Origin: Flavobacteriales bacterium UBA6057 | GTDB lineage: Bacteria > Bacteroidota > Bacteroidia > Flavobacteriales_G > Salibacteraceae | Direction of reading: 5' to 3' | Assembly (NCBI GenBank): GCA_002428995.1 | Contig: DIYJ01000003.1 | Coordinates: forward strand, 206,617-270,616 | Length of the DNA: 64,000 nt | Part shown: piece after piece, positions 25,843 to 34,293 of the stretch | Layout: the number at the start of each line of letters is the position of its first letter | Position numbering within the stretch: position 1 is the stretch's first letter | Position numbers and translations under genes: made by a program | The notes under the pieces: generated by a model | Databases searched by the model: none | What the model was told of the DNA's origin: nothing | Seen by the model: only the letters and a program-made list of their open reading frames with translations

Positions 25843-28467
25843 ATGGTTTTGGTAATACAGACAACGGCTATGCTTTGGCATTCGGTACCGAGGTTATGCA
25901 TGATTTGCATAGGCTTTTTGCTGTGTATGCTTGGTGCAACGGATAAAGCCAGCGCTCAGATTTACATCAACGAGTTTAGCAACGGAACGGGTGGAGCCAA
26001 GGAGTTTTACGAGTTGGTGGTAGATGGGCCTCCCGGAGGCTTTCAGGATTTGCGCGGCTGGATACTCGATGATCAAAGCGGTTTCTTCGGTTGTGCCTCC
26101 GGGAATGGTATTGCTTCCGGGCATTTGCGCTTTGCATTGATTGCAAACTGGGCCTGCGTTCGCTCCGGCAGCATCATTCTCATCTACAATCCTTCCGATC
26201 CCAATGTGGCTATTACCATGGCTGATGACTTTACGGATGCGAACAACGACTACCTCTACGTGCTCCCGATTTCAGCAACCGGAATGTTTGACATCAGTAC
26301 TTCCGCTCCGAGTTCGTCCAACTGCAACAACTTCAGTGGTCCATTTTCCAGCTCTGGAATGGGAACGAGCTGGAACAGCATTGCACTGGGAAATGGGGGA
26401 GATGCGGCCCAAACGGTTGATCCAGCAAACACAACGCTGCCATTTCATGCGGTGAGCTACGGTGGAGTTTCCAATCCCGCACCGATCCATTTCAGCGGGA
26501 GCGGCTCGGCTACCAATTATTCTTTCAGCAACACTTCGAGTGACGATTATTCAAACCCGGTGAACTGGGCATCTGGAAGCGCCTCCACCCAGGATTCTCC
26601 GGGTATGGCCAACAACCCAGCCAACGAGGTATGGATTCAAAGCCTTCGTGCGTTTGTAGCGCAGGACTCACTCACTGGCTGTGCGCCTTTTGCCAGCGTG
26701 CTGGAGGTGGAGCATCTCCACAATTCCCTGACCGCTAGCTGGGATTTTGGAGATGGCAATTCTACGCTGGGAGACAGTGTTGCGCACACCTATGCAAGCA
26801 ATGGTTCTTATGATGCGGTGGTCACCATTTCTAATGGTAGCGGCTGTAGCTATGTGGACTCGGCCTATGTAGAGGTGACATCCTTGAATGCCACTTTCGC
26901 TCCGCTGGCGGATGTTTGTGAAAATGCAACTCCCGTGAGTCTGTCGGGAAATCCCGCAGGTGGTGTATTTCTTGGAAACGGGGTGAGCGGGAATTCCTTT
27001 CAACCTGCTGTTGCCGGTCCGGGAAATCATGTGTTGGAATATGCGGTCACTCTCGGAAACTGCTCAGATACCACCCAGCAAAGTATTTCCGTGCTGTCTC
27101 TTCCCGAGATCAGCATTCAGGATCTTCCTTCCAATTTACCCTGCGAAGGCATCCCCGTTCAACTGACTGCTCAGGGTGGTGACACGCCTACATGGTCCAC
27201 CGGTGAGATCGAGGATGAAATTACGATAGGGGCGAGTGGGCTCTATTGGGTGGCTTTGACCAATCAGTGTGGCACAAGTGCCGATTCCGTGGTTGTGTCA
27301 CTCAAGCAGCCGCCTTCTGCATCCATCGGTTTTTCCGGACCAAGCGCCATCTGCGAAGGAGAAAGTGTCACACTGCTCGCAGCAGGGGGAGATCAATATG
27401 CCTGGTCTACGGGCGAGCAAGCCTCGCAGGTAGAAGTGCTGGCTGCCGGAGTCTACAGTGTCACTGTTTCCAATGAGTGCGGAGATGATTCGACTTCTAT
27501 TGAAGTGGTTTCGAAGACCATTAGTCCTTATTCTCTCATGGCTGACCGCGTTGAACTTTGTTCCGGTGAAACGGCTTTCGCAGCCCTGGATGGAGGTCCG
27601 TTTGATGTGCTTTGGTCGAATGGTTCAACAACGAATAGCATTTACATCACCGAGCCGGGCATTTATAGCGTGACCTTCAGCGATGATTGCGCCACTCGCT
27701 CAGACACGTTGGTGATTGCCGAGCTTCCTGCTCCTCGGGTGAATATTTTGGAGGAAGGTCCGATGGCACTTTGTCCAGGGGAAATCATCACGTTGAATGC
27801 TGAATTCCTTGGTGACTTTCAATGGGACGATGGCACGAAGGAGTCCAAGCGCATGGTTTCTCAAGCTGGTGTGTTTCGTGCCTGGAGTACCAACGCCTGT
27901 GGATTGGCAGAGGACTCGATTCAAGTAACGATGACCGATTTGGAAGGAGTAGAATTTGTGCAGAATCCTACCGATGCGGTAGCCCCAGCTACGGTCGAGT
28001 TTGAATGGGAATCTGACAGCCTTGCCGGAACCTTTCACTGGGTTTTTGCTGATGGCTCAGAACACGGAGCTGCAAACGACCCGATGGGCAGTCGCTACTT
28101 TGAAGAGGGCGGAGAATATGTAGTCGAGTTCTTTTTCGATGATGGTCATGGCTGTGCGTTGGAAAAACAAGCGCTGCTGGTGATTCAAGACCCAACGCGG
28201 ATTTACTTTCCCAATGCTTTTTCGCCAGATGGCGATCTGATGAACGATCTGTTCCAAATCAAGGGAATTGGCGTGTACGAGTTTGAAATGGAGATCTATG
28301 ATCGCTGGGGACACTTGCTTCACCAGTGGACTGGGCTGGAAGATGGATGGGATGGAACATTCAATGGCTTGGCTCTCCCCGTTGGGATTTATGCCTACAG
28401 CTACAGTTACAAGAACGGAAGTGGCCGATTCTTCTCCGGTCGTGGCAGTGTCACACTCCTTCGCTGA
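25843..28467 (+). CDS. T9SS type B surface protein with lamin-tail-like and PKD domains
   Basis: 874 aa from the ATG at 25843, preceded by GGGGAA; the upstream frame overlaps the previous gene. Signal peptide to about residue 38 (KASAQ). The N-terminal domain (IYINEFSNGTGGAKEFYELV, about 39-250) resembles lamin-tail-type domains. A PKD domain (about 300-350, WDFGDGNSTLGDSVAHTY) is followed by at least five Ig-like repeats with WSTG or WSNG cores, and the C-terminal CHU_C domain (PNAFSPDGDLMNDLFQI, IYDRWGHLLHQW). It is a large secreted adhesin-like protein. The 120-bp gap to its upstream neighbour suggests one locus. Confidence 0.85.
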   Translation: MVLVIQTTAMLWHSVPRLCMICIGFLLCMLGATDKASAQIYINEFSNGTGGAKEFYELVVDGPPGGFQDLRGWILDDQSGFFGCASGNGIASGHLRFALIANWACVRSGSIILIYNPSDPNVAITMADDFTDANNDYLYVLPISATGMFDISTSAPSSSNCNNFSGPFSSSGMGTSWNSIALGNGGDAAQTVDPANTTLPFHAVSYGGVSNPAPIHFSGSGSATNYSFSNTSSDDYSNPVNWASGSASTQDSPGMANNPANEVWIQSLRAFVAQDSLTGCAPFASVLEVEHLHNSLTASWDFGDGNSTLGDSVAHTYASNGSYDAVVTISNGSGCSYVDSAYVEVTSLNATFAPLADVCENATPVSLSGNPAGGVFLGNGVSGNSFQPAVAGPGNHVLEYAVTLGNCSDTTQQSISVLSLPEISIQDLPSNLPCEGIPVQLTAQGGDTPTWSTGEIEDEITIGASGLYWVALTNQCGTSADSVVVSLKQPPSASIGFSGPSAICEGESVTLLAAGGDQYAWSTGEQASQVEVLAAGVYSVTVSNECGDDSTSIEVVSKTISPYSLMADRVELCSGETAFAALDGGPFDVLWSNGSTTNSIYITEPGIYSVTFSDDCATRSDTLVIAELPAPRVNILEEGPMALCPGEIITLNAEFLGDFQWDDGTKESKRMVSQAGVFRAWSTNACGLAEDSIQVTMTDLEGVEFVQNPTDAVAPATVEFEWESDSLAGTFHWVFADGSEHGAANDPMGSRYFEEGGEYVVEFFFDDGHGCALEKQALLVIQDPTRIYFPNAFSPDGDLMNDLFQIKGIGVYEFEMEIYDRWGHLLHQWTGLEDGWDGTFNGLALPVGIYAYSYSYKNGSGRFFSGRGSVTLLR

Positions 28468-28875
28468 GTCGCTAGCTGATTCTCTTCTTTCCTCAATCGC
28501 ACATTTTTCCTGTTATTCATCAATGTAAGCCCATTCAAATGCACCATTGTCGTGATACCCTGAATTTCGGGCTGTGCAGAGGTTTGGATTCTTTTGAGGC
28601 TGTGCACGAACTTGTTTCGTTGTGTAAGAACACAGGGTCTCTCTTGTAAAGCCTGTGTTATCAAAGCTTTCAGGATTTAGAAGCCTGCATGAAGCATCCG
28701 ATTTCTGAAATCCACGGTTTTAGAGGGAGTGCGCTCATGGAGTGCGATGAGATGGTGTGACTGGAGTTTCAAACAGGCTCTGTTTCCAACTGTCTCCTGG
28801 GCTTACACGCAAAAGTCGGCTAACGGTCGCTTCTACTTTCGGGCCCGATTTCAGATCAAACACAAACCCAAGACC
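28468..28875. other. 408-bp gap with an inverted repeat
   Basis: No gene is seen. An 8-bp inverted repeat AACACAGG (28629-28636) / CCTGTGTT (28652-28659) with a 15-nt loop lies in the middle, without a T tract. The remainder is probably the promoter and leader of the endonuclease gene. Confidence 0.45.
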
Positions 28876-31047
28876 ATGAAACCGATTTACAATTGTGCAC
28901 TCGTCTTTTTGCTAGGCGTCACCACAGTGATTCCTGCGTTTTCTCAGGCTCCTACTCCTCCGGGAGGTACCACAGGCCAGGCGCTCAGAACCTGGTTCAA
29001 GCAACAGTATTACAACGGGCAACACATTCAGCATAGCTATCAGAATGCCCGTATTCGGATGTACAACTACATCGATAACCACAACAACCGGGTGACCTGC
29101 GTCTATTCCGGGTATAAGAAAACGGTGACCTATGGCGGAAGCGTGTCAAATCCGCAACCGATCAACTGTGAGCACACCGTTCCCCAGAGCTACTTCAACT
29201 ATAAGGAGCCGATGAAGTCAGACATTCATCACCTGTTCCCAACCTACGGAAGCTGGAACAGTGTGCGTTCGAATCATCCCTTCCATGAAATCAATGACAA
29301 CGCTACGAGCAAGTGGATGTATTTGGACAACGACCAGTCCTCGATTCCAACTTCTAATAAGGACTTGTACAGCGAGTTCGATTTTCCAAAGTTCGAGCCG
29401 AGGGAAGATCACAAGGGGAATGTGGCGAGAGCGATTTTCTATTTCTACACCATGTATCCAACGCAGGCGGGAAGCATCAACAATATTGCCGGCAGCTTGG
29501 CTACGCTCTACCAGTGGCACCTTGATGACCCGGTGGATGCACGTGAATACCAGCGCAACATCAATATTGATGCTTACCAGGGAAGCCGAAACCCTTACAT
29601 CGACTATCCTGGGTATGCGGGAATTGCCTGGGGGTTGGACTCTGTGATCCGATCCAGTAGCGACTCATGCGCCATGGCTGATCTGATCATTTCAGAGTAT
29701 GTGGATGGCTCGGGATTGAACTGCGCCATTGAAATAGCCAACTACACGGGCTACGCAGCCGACTTGTCAAACTATAGCCTTCGCCAGCAAACCAATGGAA
29801 GCGGAAGCTGGTCCAGCGGAGTAGCGCTGCAAGGAACGTTGGCGAGCAACGAGGCTTATGTGATTGCGGCCAGCACAGCGACCGATACAGCACTCACCAA
29901 CCGTGCTGACTCACTCGCCTCTGCTTCAGAACTTTACTTCACGGGTAACGATGTAATCGGCCTGTTTCGTCAGGGAACCTTGATTGACATTGTGGGTGTG
30001 CTGAACCAGAGCTCAAACTTTGCGCAGGATGTGACGCTGGTTCGCAAAGACAGCGTCAAGCAATCCACTACCAATTACAATGCAGGTGAATGGAGCCAAT
30101 TTGCTCTAGGAACCTACAGTGATTTAGGAACTCATACTTACAACTGTGACGTAACCGTGGTGATAGATACTACGACCGGTGACCCAGGCGGACCTGCTCC
30201 AGAGCCGGATACCATTCCCAACTGCTTGCCCGATACCTTGCTCACGACCAACACGGTTGACCTGTTCTTCTCAGAATATGTGGAGAGCTCTTTCCTCAGT
30301 CAATCGCTGGAGATTGCCAACTTCACCGGAAACTCAGTGAACCTCTCCGGTTATGTGATCCGCCAGCAGTCCAACGGCTTGGGTGGATGGTCCAGCGGAA
30401 CAGCTTTGAGCGGAACGCTGGCTGACTCGGGTACGTATGTGATCACCTTCGCCTACGCGACAGATAGCGCGCAACTGGCAGAAACAGATCTGCTGACCTA
30501 CAATTCTGAGTTGTATTACACCGGAAATGATGTGATCGGCCTGTTCAAGGACGGCACGCTCATCGATGCGCTGGGCTGGTATGGCTTCGATTCCCTTTAC
30601 GCCAAGGATGTTACCCTTCGCAGAAAGTGCTTCATGGAGGTGCCCAACACAACTTATTGCCCGGAAGAATGGGATGTAGCATCACTGGATGATTTCTCGG
30701 ATTTAGGTAGCCACATTCACGGCCCTTCTTGTACTTCTTCCAAAAGAGCTGCTCACGCTGCTTCTGAAACCCAGGCTACGGCCAAAGCATGGAGTGAATT
30801 ACGACTGTATCCAAACCCTGCCAACGAGCAGTTTACGCTTGAACTCGTTTCCAACTCGGGCCTGGAAGCCAATGTTCAGGTAGTGATTACAGATGTGTCT
30901 GGCCGTCCCGTAAATGTAGATGGTCAGCTGAGTCAAACAGGCAATGGCAAGTTCAGGGTGAACACATCAACATGGGCCTCGGGCATCTACATGGTGACTG
31001 CGCTGAGCAATGGTCAACGCTTCTTCGGGAAGATGACCATACAATAG
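28876..31047 (+). CDS. Secreted endonuclease I with two lamin-tail domains and T9SS type A signal
   Basis: 723 aa from the ATG at 28876. Signal peptide 1-24 (PAFSQ). Residues about 30-255 are an endonuclease I (EndA/NucM) domain with CEHTVPQSYF (His100), KSDIHHLFPTYG (His118/119), GNVARAIFYF and GSRNPYIDYP, all matching the metal-dependent nuclease active site. Two lamin-tail-like domains follow (about 265-420 and 460-620), each with LFFSEYVE or LIISEYVD starts and GNDVIGLF. The last 80 residues are a T9SS type A domain (LYPNPANEQFTLELV). It probably degrades extracellular DNA for nutrients or defence. A terminator follows. Confidence 0.92.
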   Translation: MKPIYNCALVFLLGVTTVIPAFSQAPTPPGGTTGQALRTWFKQQYYNGQHIQHSYQNARIRMYNYIDNHNNRVTCVYSGYKKTVTYGGSVSNPQPINCEHTVPQSYFNYKEPMKSDIHHLFPTYGSWNSVRSNHPFHEINDNATSKWMYLDNDQSSIPTSNKDLYSEFDFPKFEPREDHKGNVARAIFYFYTMYPTQAGSINNIAGSLATLYQWHLDDPVDAREYQRNINIDAYQGSRNPYIDYPGYAGIAWGLDSVIRSSSDSCAMADLIISEYVDGSGLNCAIEIANYTGYAADLSNYSLRQQTNGSGSWSSGVALQGTLASNEAYVIAASTATDTALTNRADSLASASELYFTGNDVIGLFRQGTLIDIVGVLNQSSNFAQDVTLVRKDSVKQSTTNYNAGEWSQFALGTYSDLGTHTYNCDVTVVIDTTTGDPGGPAPEPDTIPNCLPDTLLTTNTVDLFFSEYVESSFLSQSLEIANFTGNSVNLSGYVIRQQSNGLGGWSSGTALSGTLADSGTYVITFAYATDSAQLAETDLLTYNSELYYTGNDVIGLFKDGTLIDALGWYGFDSLYAKDVTLRRKCFMEVPNTTYCPEEWDVASLDDFSDLGSHIHGPSCTSSKRAAHAASETQATAKAWSELRLYPNPANEQFTLELVSNSGLEANVQVVITDVSGRPVNVDGQLSQTGNGKFRVNTSTWASGIYMVTALSNGQRFFGKMTIQ

Positions 31048-31822
31048 CATTTGAAGACTAGGTTAGGAGTACCGCAGCGAAATCGAATTACCAGGTTTTC
31101 GCATCGGTCAAATAGGAGAGAAGGAGCCCCGGTTGTGGGCTCTTTCTTTTTTTATGGATGCAGGGAGGAGCAATCACAACTTCAATCTCAATCTCAACTT
31201 CAACCGGAATAGAGCCCCTGCTGAGCTGAAACGAAGCCAGTCCCTAATGCCTAGTCCCTGGTGCCTGTTTCCTCAACGCTCAAATTCAAGTTCAAAAGGC
31301 TTACTAAAAACGTCATGGGTTAGGCAGGGCTGCACGCACTCCGTTTTCGCTGGGCTGAAAGACCTTACAATGCCAGGTTCTGGTTTTGGTGTAAGGGTTT
31401 TGACGAGTTATACGCGCCAAATTCGAGTGAACATCCCTCGTTTACAGCCTGCTAGGATTTGGTTTGCGTATGTGCTCCATTCGTTCTTGTTTTTCGGTGT
31501 GTAAGACGAGCCAAAACACATGTTAATCCTGGTTTAATTCTACATGTATTGAACGCTGAAAATGGAAGTCAGTGTGTCCTCATTTAGACCGTAGAGTAGC
31601 CCTGTTTTGGGAGGTTTTGATGATTTCAATCTGAGAATGGGGTCTTCTCATTTTGACAACGGTTGTGAACTGCCATTTTCGATGATCTTACGTAAAGATT
31701 GAGGCTTGCCAAGGTGGGTACTATTGAACTGCAAAACGGGATGGCCTTTGGCCGGGGTACTGTTCCGGGATGCAGCAAAACACAATCTCATAAAACTACT
31801 CATGTACGCAAAAATTCAAACT
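31048..31822. other. 775-bp gap with simple repeats
   Basis: No convincing gene. The open frame at 31133-31504 lies over repeats and a terminator and is rejected. Four hexamers of the type yTCAAy (about 31180-31204) and a 14-bp direct repeat AGTCCCTaaTGCCT / AGTCCCTggTGCCT (31239-31266) are visible. The right part should contain the promoter of the strongly biased gene at 31823. Confidence 0.55.
31124..31153 (+). terminator. Intrinsic terminator after the endonuclease gene
   Basis: Stem GAGCCC (31124-31129) / GGGCTC (31137-31142), 7-nt loop, then TTTCTTTTTTT. It lies about 77 bp past the stop codon on the plus strand. Confidence 0.85.
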
Positions 31823-33325
31823 ATGAAAAGTCGATTTGGCAAGTTTGCTGCTGTTGCAGCTGTAGCTGCTGCTTTTGGTTTCGGTAATGAAGCTAAGGCA
31901 CAACTTTTTTTCTCTGAGTATGCAGAGGGAAGCGGTTTCAACAAGTGTGTTGAAATCTACCACTGCGGAACAGATAAGATCTCTCTGGCTGATTGGCAAT
32001 ACCAGTCTTACCAGAACGGTAACATCAACGCTCAGTATGTGATCAACCTGAGCACGATCCAGGATTCTATTGACGCTGGTGAAATCCTCGTTATCTGCAA
32101 CCCAGGTGCTGTTACCAACACTACTTTGACCATTGCTAACGTTGACCTGTTCTCAAACAGCATCCAGTTCAACGGAAACGATGCAGTTGCTCTTTACAAC
32201 ACGAGCGAAGGAGCTTACAGCGACATTTTCGGTGACGCTTCCAGCACAAGCAACTTTGCTCAGAACATCACTTACAGAAGAAGTGCTACTGTTACTGCTT
32301 CTAACACCTTCCCAGGTTCTAACAGCACTGCCAACTGGACAAGCGCTGCAAACAATGATCTGAGCGGTTTCGGAAGCTACTCTTTCACCAGCGGATGCCC
32401 ACAGGCTGTTGGAACTGCTTGTCCTTACGACAAGGGTGAGACTTCTTGCCCTATCATCAGCCAGTACTTCGAAGGTTCAGGTTTGAACAAGTGCATCGAG
32501 ATCACCAACCCAACGTGTGACACTCTTTGCCTCGCTAACTTCGAGTACAGAGCTTACCACAACGGAGCTACAACTCCTACATACCAGATCAACTTGGACA
32601 ACATGTTCAGCGGACAGACTACTGTTGCTGGTGCTTTGATCCCAGGTGAAGTCATCGTTGTTTGTAACCCAAATGCTGATTCAACTACGCTGTTGGTTGC
32701 TGATACTACATGGTTGAACATCCTTCAAAATGGAAACGATGCCTTGGCTATCTACAATAACGGAGAAGGTTCTTTCTGTGACATCTTCGGAAACATTGGA
32801 GAAGACAGCACTTGGATTGACGTTTGCGCCAGCGGTGACACTGCTCGCACCTTCAATACTAACCTGACTCGCAAGAACACTGTTTGCTCTGGTATCACTG
32901 TTGATCCTGCAAACGGAACTGGTTTTGACATCTGCACTCAGTGGGATCAGGATACTGCTCTGAACTCTACTTCAGGTCTCGGAACTCAGGATGTTTCTTT
33001 CTGCCAGCTGATTGGTGGTTGCGGTTTCACAAAGAACGAAACCGAAGATGTGAAGGTGTTTGATGTTGAGTCTTTGAACGTTTATCCTAACCCAACTCAG
33101 GTGAGCGCTACGTTCGAATTCACTGCTTCTACTTCTGAAAGCGCTGTGATCGAAGTATTCACTTTGACTGGTGTTATGGTTGCTCAGCCTTTCAACGGAA
33201 TGGTTGAAGAAGGTGTGACTTACCGAGAAGTTCTCGATGTGAGCCACATGCCTGCTGGTACTTACATCTACCGATTCAGCGCAGGTGCTGAAACTAAGGT
33301 AGGTCGCATCAGCGTGATCAAGTAA
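31823..33325 (+). CDS. Secreted lamin-tail-type protein with T9SS type A signal, probably highly expressed
   Basis: 500 aa from the ATG at 31823; an ATG 21 bp earlier is possible. Signal peptide 1-26 (ANEAKAQ-like, GNEAKAQ). Two homologous lamin-tail-like domains (about 28-205 and 220-400) each open with a FFSEYAEGSG or ISQYFEGSG motif and carry GNDAVALYN or GNDALAIYN. A T9SS type A domain closes the protein (LNVYPNPTQVSATFEF). The related domains also occur in the endonuclease protein upstream. Codon choice is strongly skewed to GCT, GGT, GTT, AAC and TTC compared with neighbours, which suggests abundant expression. Function unknown; a surface structural protein is possible. Confidence 0.85.
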   Translation: MKSRFGKFAAVAAVAAAFGFGNEAKAQLFFSEYAEGSGFNKCVEIYHCGTDKISLADWQYQSYQNGNINAQYVINLSTIQDSIDAGEILVICNPGAVTNTTLTIANVDLFSNSIQFNGNDAVALYNTSEGAYSDIFGDASSTSNFAQNITYRRSATVTASNTFPGSNSTANWTSAANNDLSGFGSYSFTSGCPQAVGTACPYDKGETSCPIISQYFEGSGLNKCIEITNPTCDTLCLANFEYRAYHNGATTPTYQINLDNMFSGQTTVAGALIPGEVIVVCNPNADSTTLLVADTTWLNILQNGNDALAIYNNGEGSFCDIFGNIGEDSTWIDVCASGDTARTFNTNLTRKNTVCSGITVDPANGTGFDICTQWDQDTALNSTSGLGTQDVSFCQLIGGCGFTKNETEDVKVFDVESLNVYPNPTQVSATFEFTASTSESAVIEVFTLTGVMVAQPFNGMVEEGVTYREVLDVSHMPAGTYIYRFSAGAETKVGRISVIK

Positions 33326-33363
33326 TTCGCCTAAGGGTAATTGCCCCGGCCACGATACTCAGG

Positions 33364-33400
33364 CCCCGGATCAGTAATGGTTCGGGGTTTTTTGTTTTTT
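33364..33400 (+). terminator. Intrinsic terminator after the lamin-tail protein gene
   Basis: Stem CCCCG (33364-33368) / CGGGG (33383-33387) followed by TTTTTTGTTTTTT. It is 38 bp beyond the stop codon. Confidence 0.85.
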
Positions 33401-33513
33401 CGGCTATCATCATCTACGCTGAAGCTGCGATGATTAACAAGCTATCAGCAACCGCTGAGTTTTGGTTTAGATCATTCATGTTGAATTTGCGCTTGACACT
33501 TGCGCTTGAGTTT

Positions 33514-34293
33514 TCACTGCAGTCCACTGATCATTTCCAGTACTTCTGCTCGCTTTCGGTGCGATACGGGGACGTTGGAGCCATCGTTCATGATGATGTA
33601 GCCTCCGTCTGTTTTGACGAACTCCCGGATTTGCTTTTGGTTGACGAGGTGTCGTTGGTGGACGCGGAAAAACTGCGCATCTTTCAGCAGCTGCACATAG
33701 GTTTTGAGCGTTTTGCTCACCATGATTTTCGAGCCATCCTGGAAGAAAAACAGCGTGTAGTTGTCATTCGATTCGCAACGGACAATCGAGGCGATGTCCA
33801 CCACGTGAATCTTCTCGGCCGTGCTTAGCGCCAGTTTTTGGGAAGGCTTTTTCTCCTTCAGGTTTTCCATCAATAGGTCCACTTGCTGATGCTCTAGGCG
33901 GTATTGACCAATGGCCTGCGTCACGGCCTGTGTCAGTTCATCAGGATCGATAGGTTTGAGCAGGTAGTCGATGGCGGAGTACTTGAATGCCTTGATGGCA
34001 AAGGCATCTGAAGCGGTGGTGAAGATGACCTTGAAATCGATCTGCGGTAGCAGTTCCAGGATATCGAAGCCGGTGCCATCGGTGAGGTGAATGTCCAGAA
34101 ATACAATGCTTGGTTTCTGATCCTTCAGTAGCTTGAGCGCAGAGATCACGCTTTCTGCTTCGCCAATCACTTTGATCTCCGGACAGTAGTCCGCCAAGTC
34201 AGCGCGAAGGTTGATCCTGGATTCCTTGATGTCGTCAACAATGATGGCGGGTATCACGTCCGTAAAGGTAAGTTCTATGCCTGCCCAAGCCAC
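33514..34293 (-). CDS. LytTR-family response regulator
   Basis: 259 aa. Receiver at about 14-130 with AIIVDDIKES and phosphoacceptor Asp67 (FLDIHLTDG) and LLKPI; LytTR domain about 155-257 (EKIHVVDIASIVRCES ... FFRVHQRHLVNQKQI). The start lies 19 bp inside the 3' end of the propeller kinase gene, so the two are coupled. The first 13 residues precede the receiver; an initiation a few codons later cannot be excluded. Confidence 0.92.
   Translation of the reverse strand: MAWAGIELTFTDVIPAIIVDDIKESRINLRADLADYCPEIKVIGEAESVISALKLLKDQKPSIVFLDIHLTDGTGFDILELLPQIDFKVIFTTASDAFAIKAFKYSAIDYLLKPIDPDELTQAVTQAIGQYRLEHQQVDLLMENLKEKKPSQKLALSTAEKIHVVDIASIVRCESNDNYTLFFFQDGSKIMVSKTLKTYVQLLKDAQFFRVHQRHLVNQKQIREFVKTDGGYIIMNDGSNVPVSHRKRAEVLEMISGLQ

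Noticed and set aside
31133..31504. 123-codon frame as a gene
   Set aside because: It begins in the terminator T tract and its Asn/Phe/Leu-rich start is a translation of hexamer repeats.
33430..33828. 132-codon plus-strand frame
   Set aside because: Mirror of the LytTR domain of the minus-strand regulator, which has strong family motifs.
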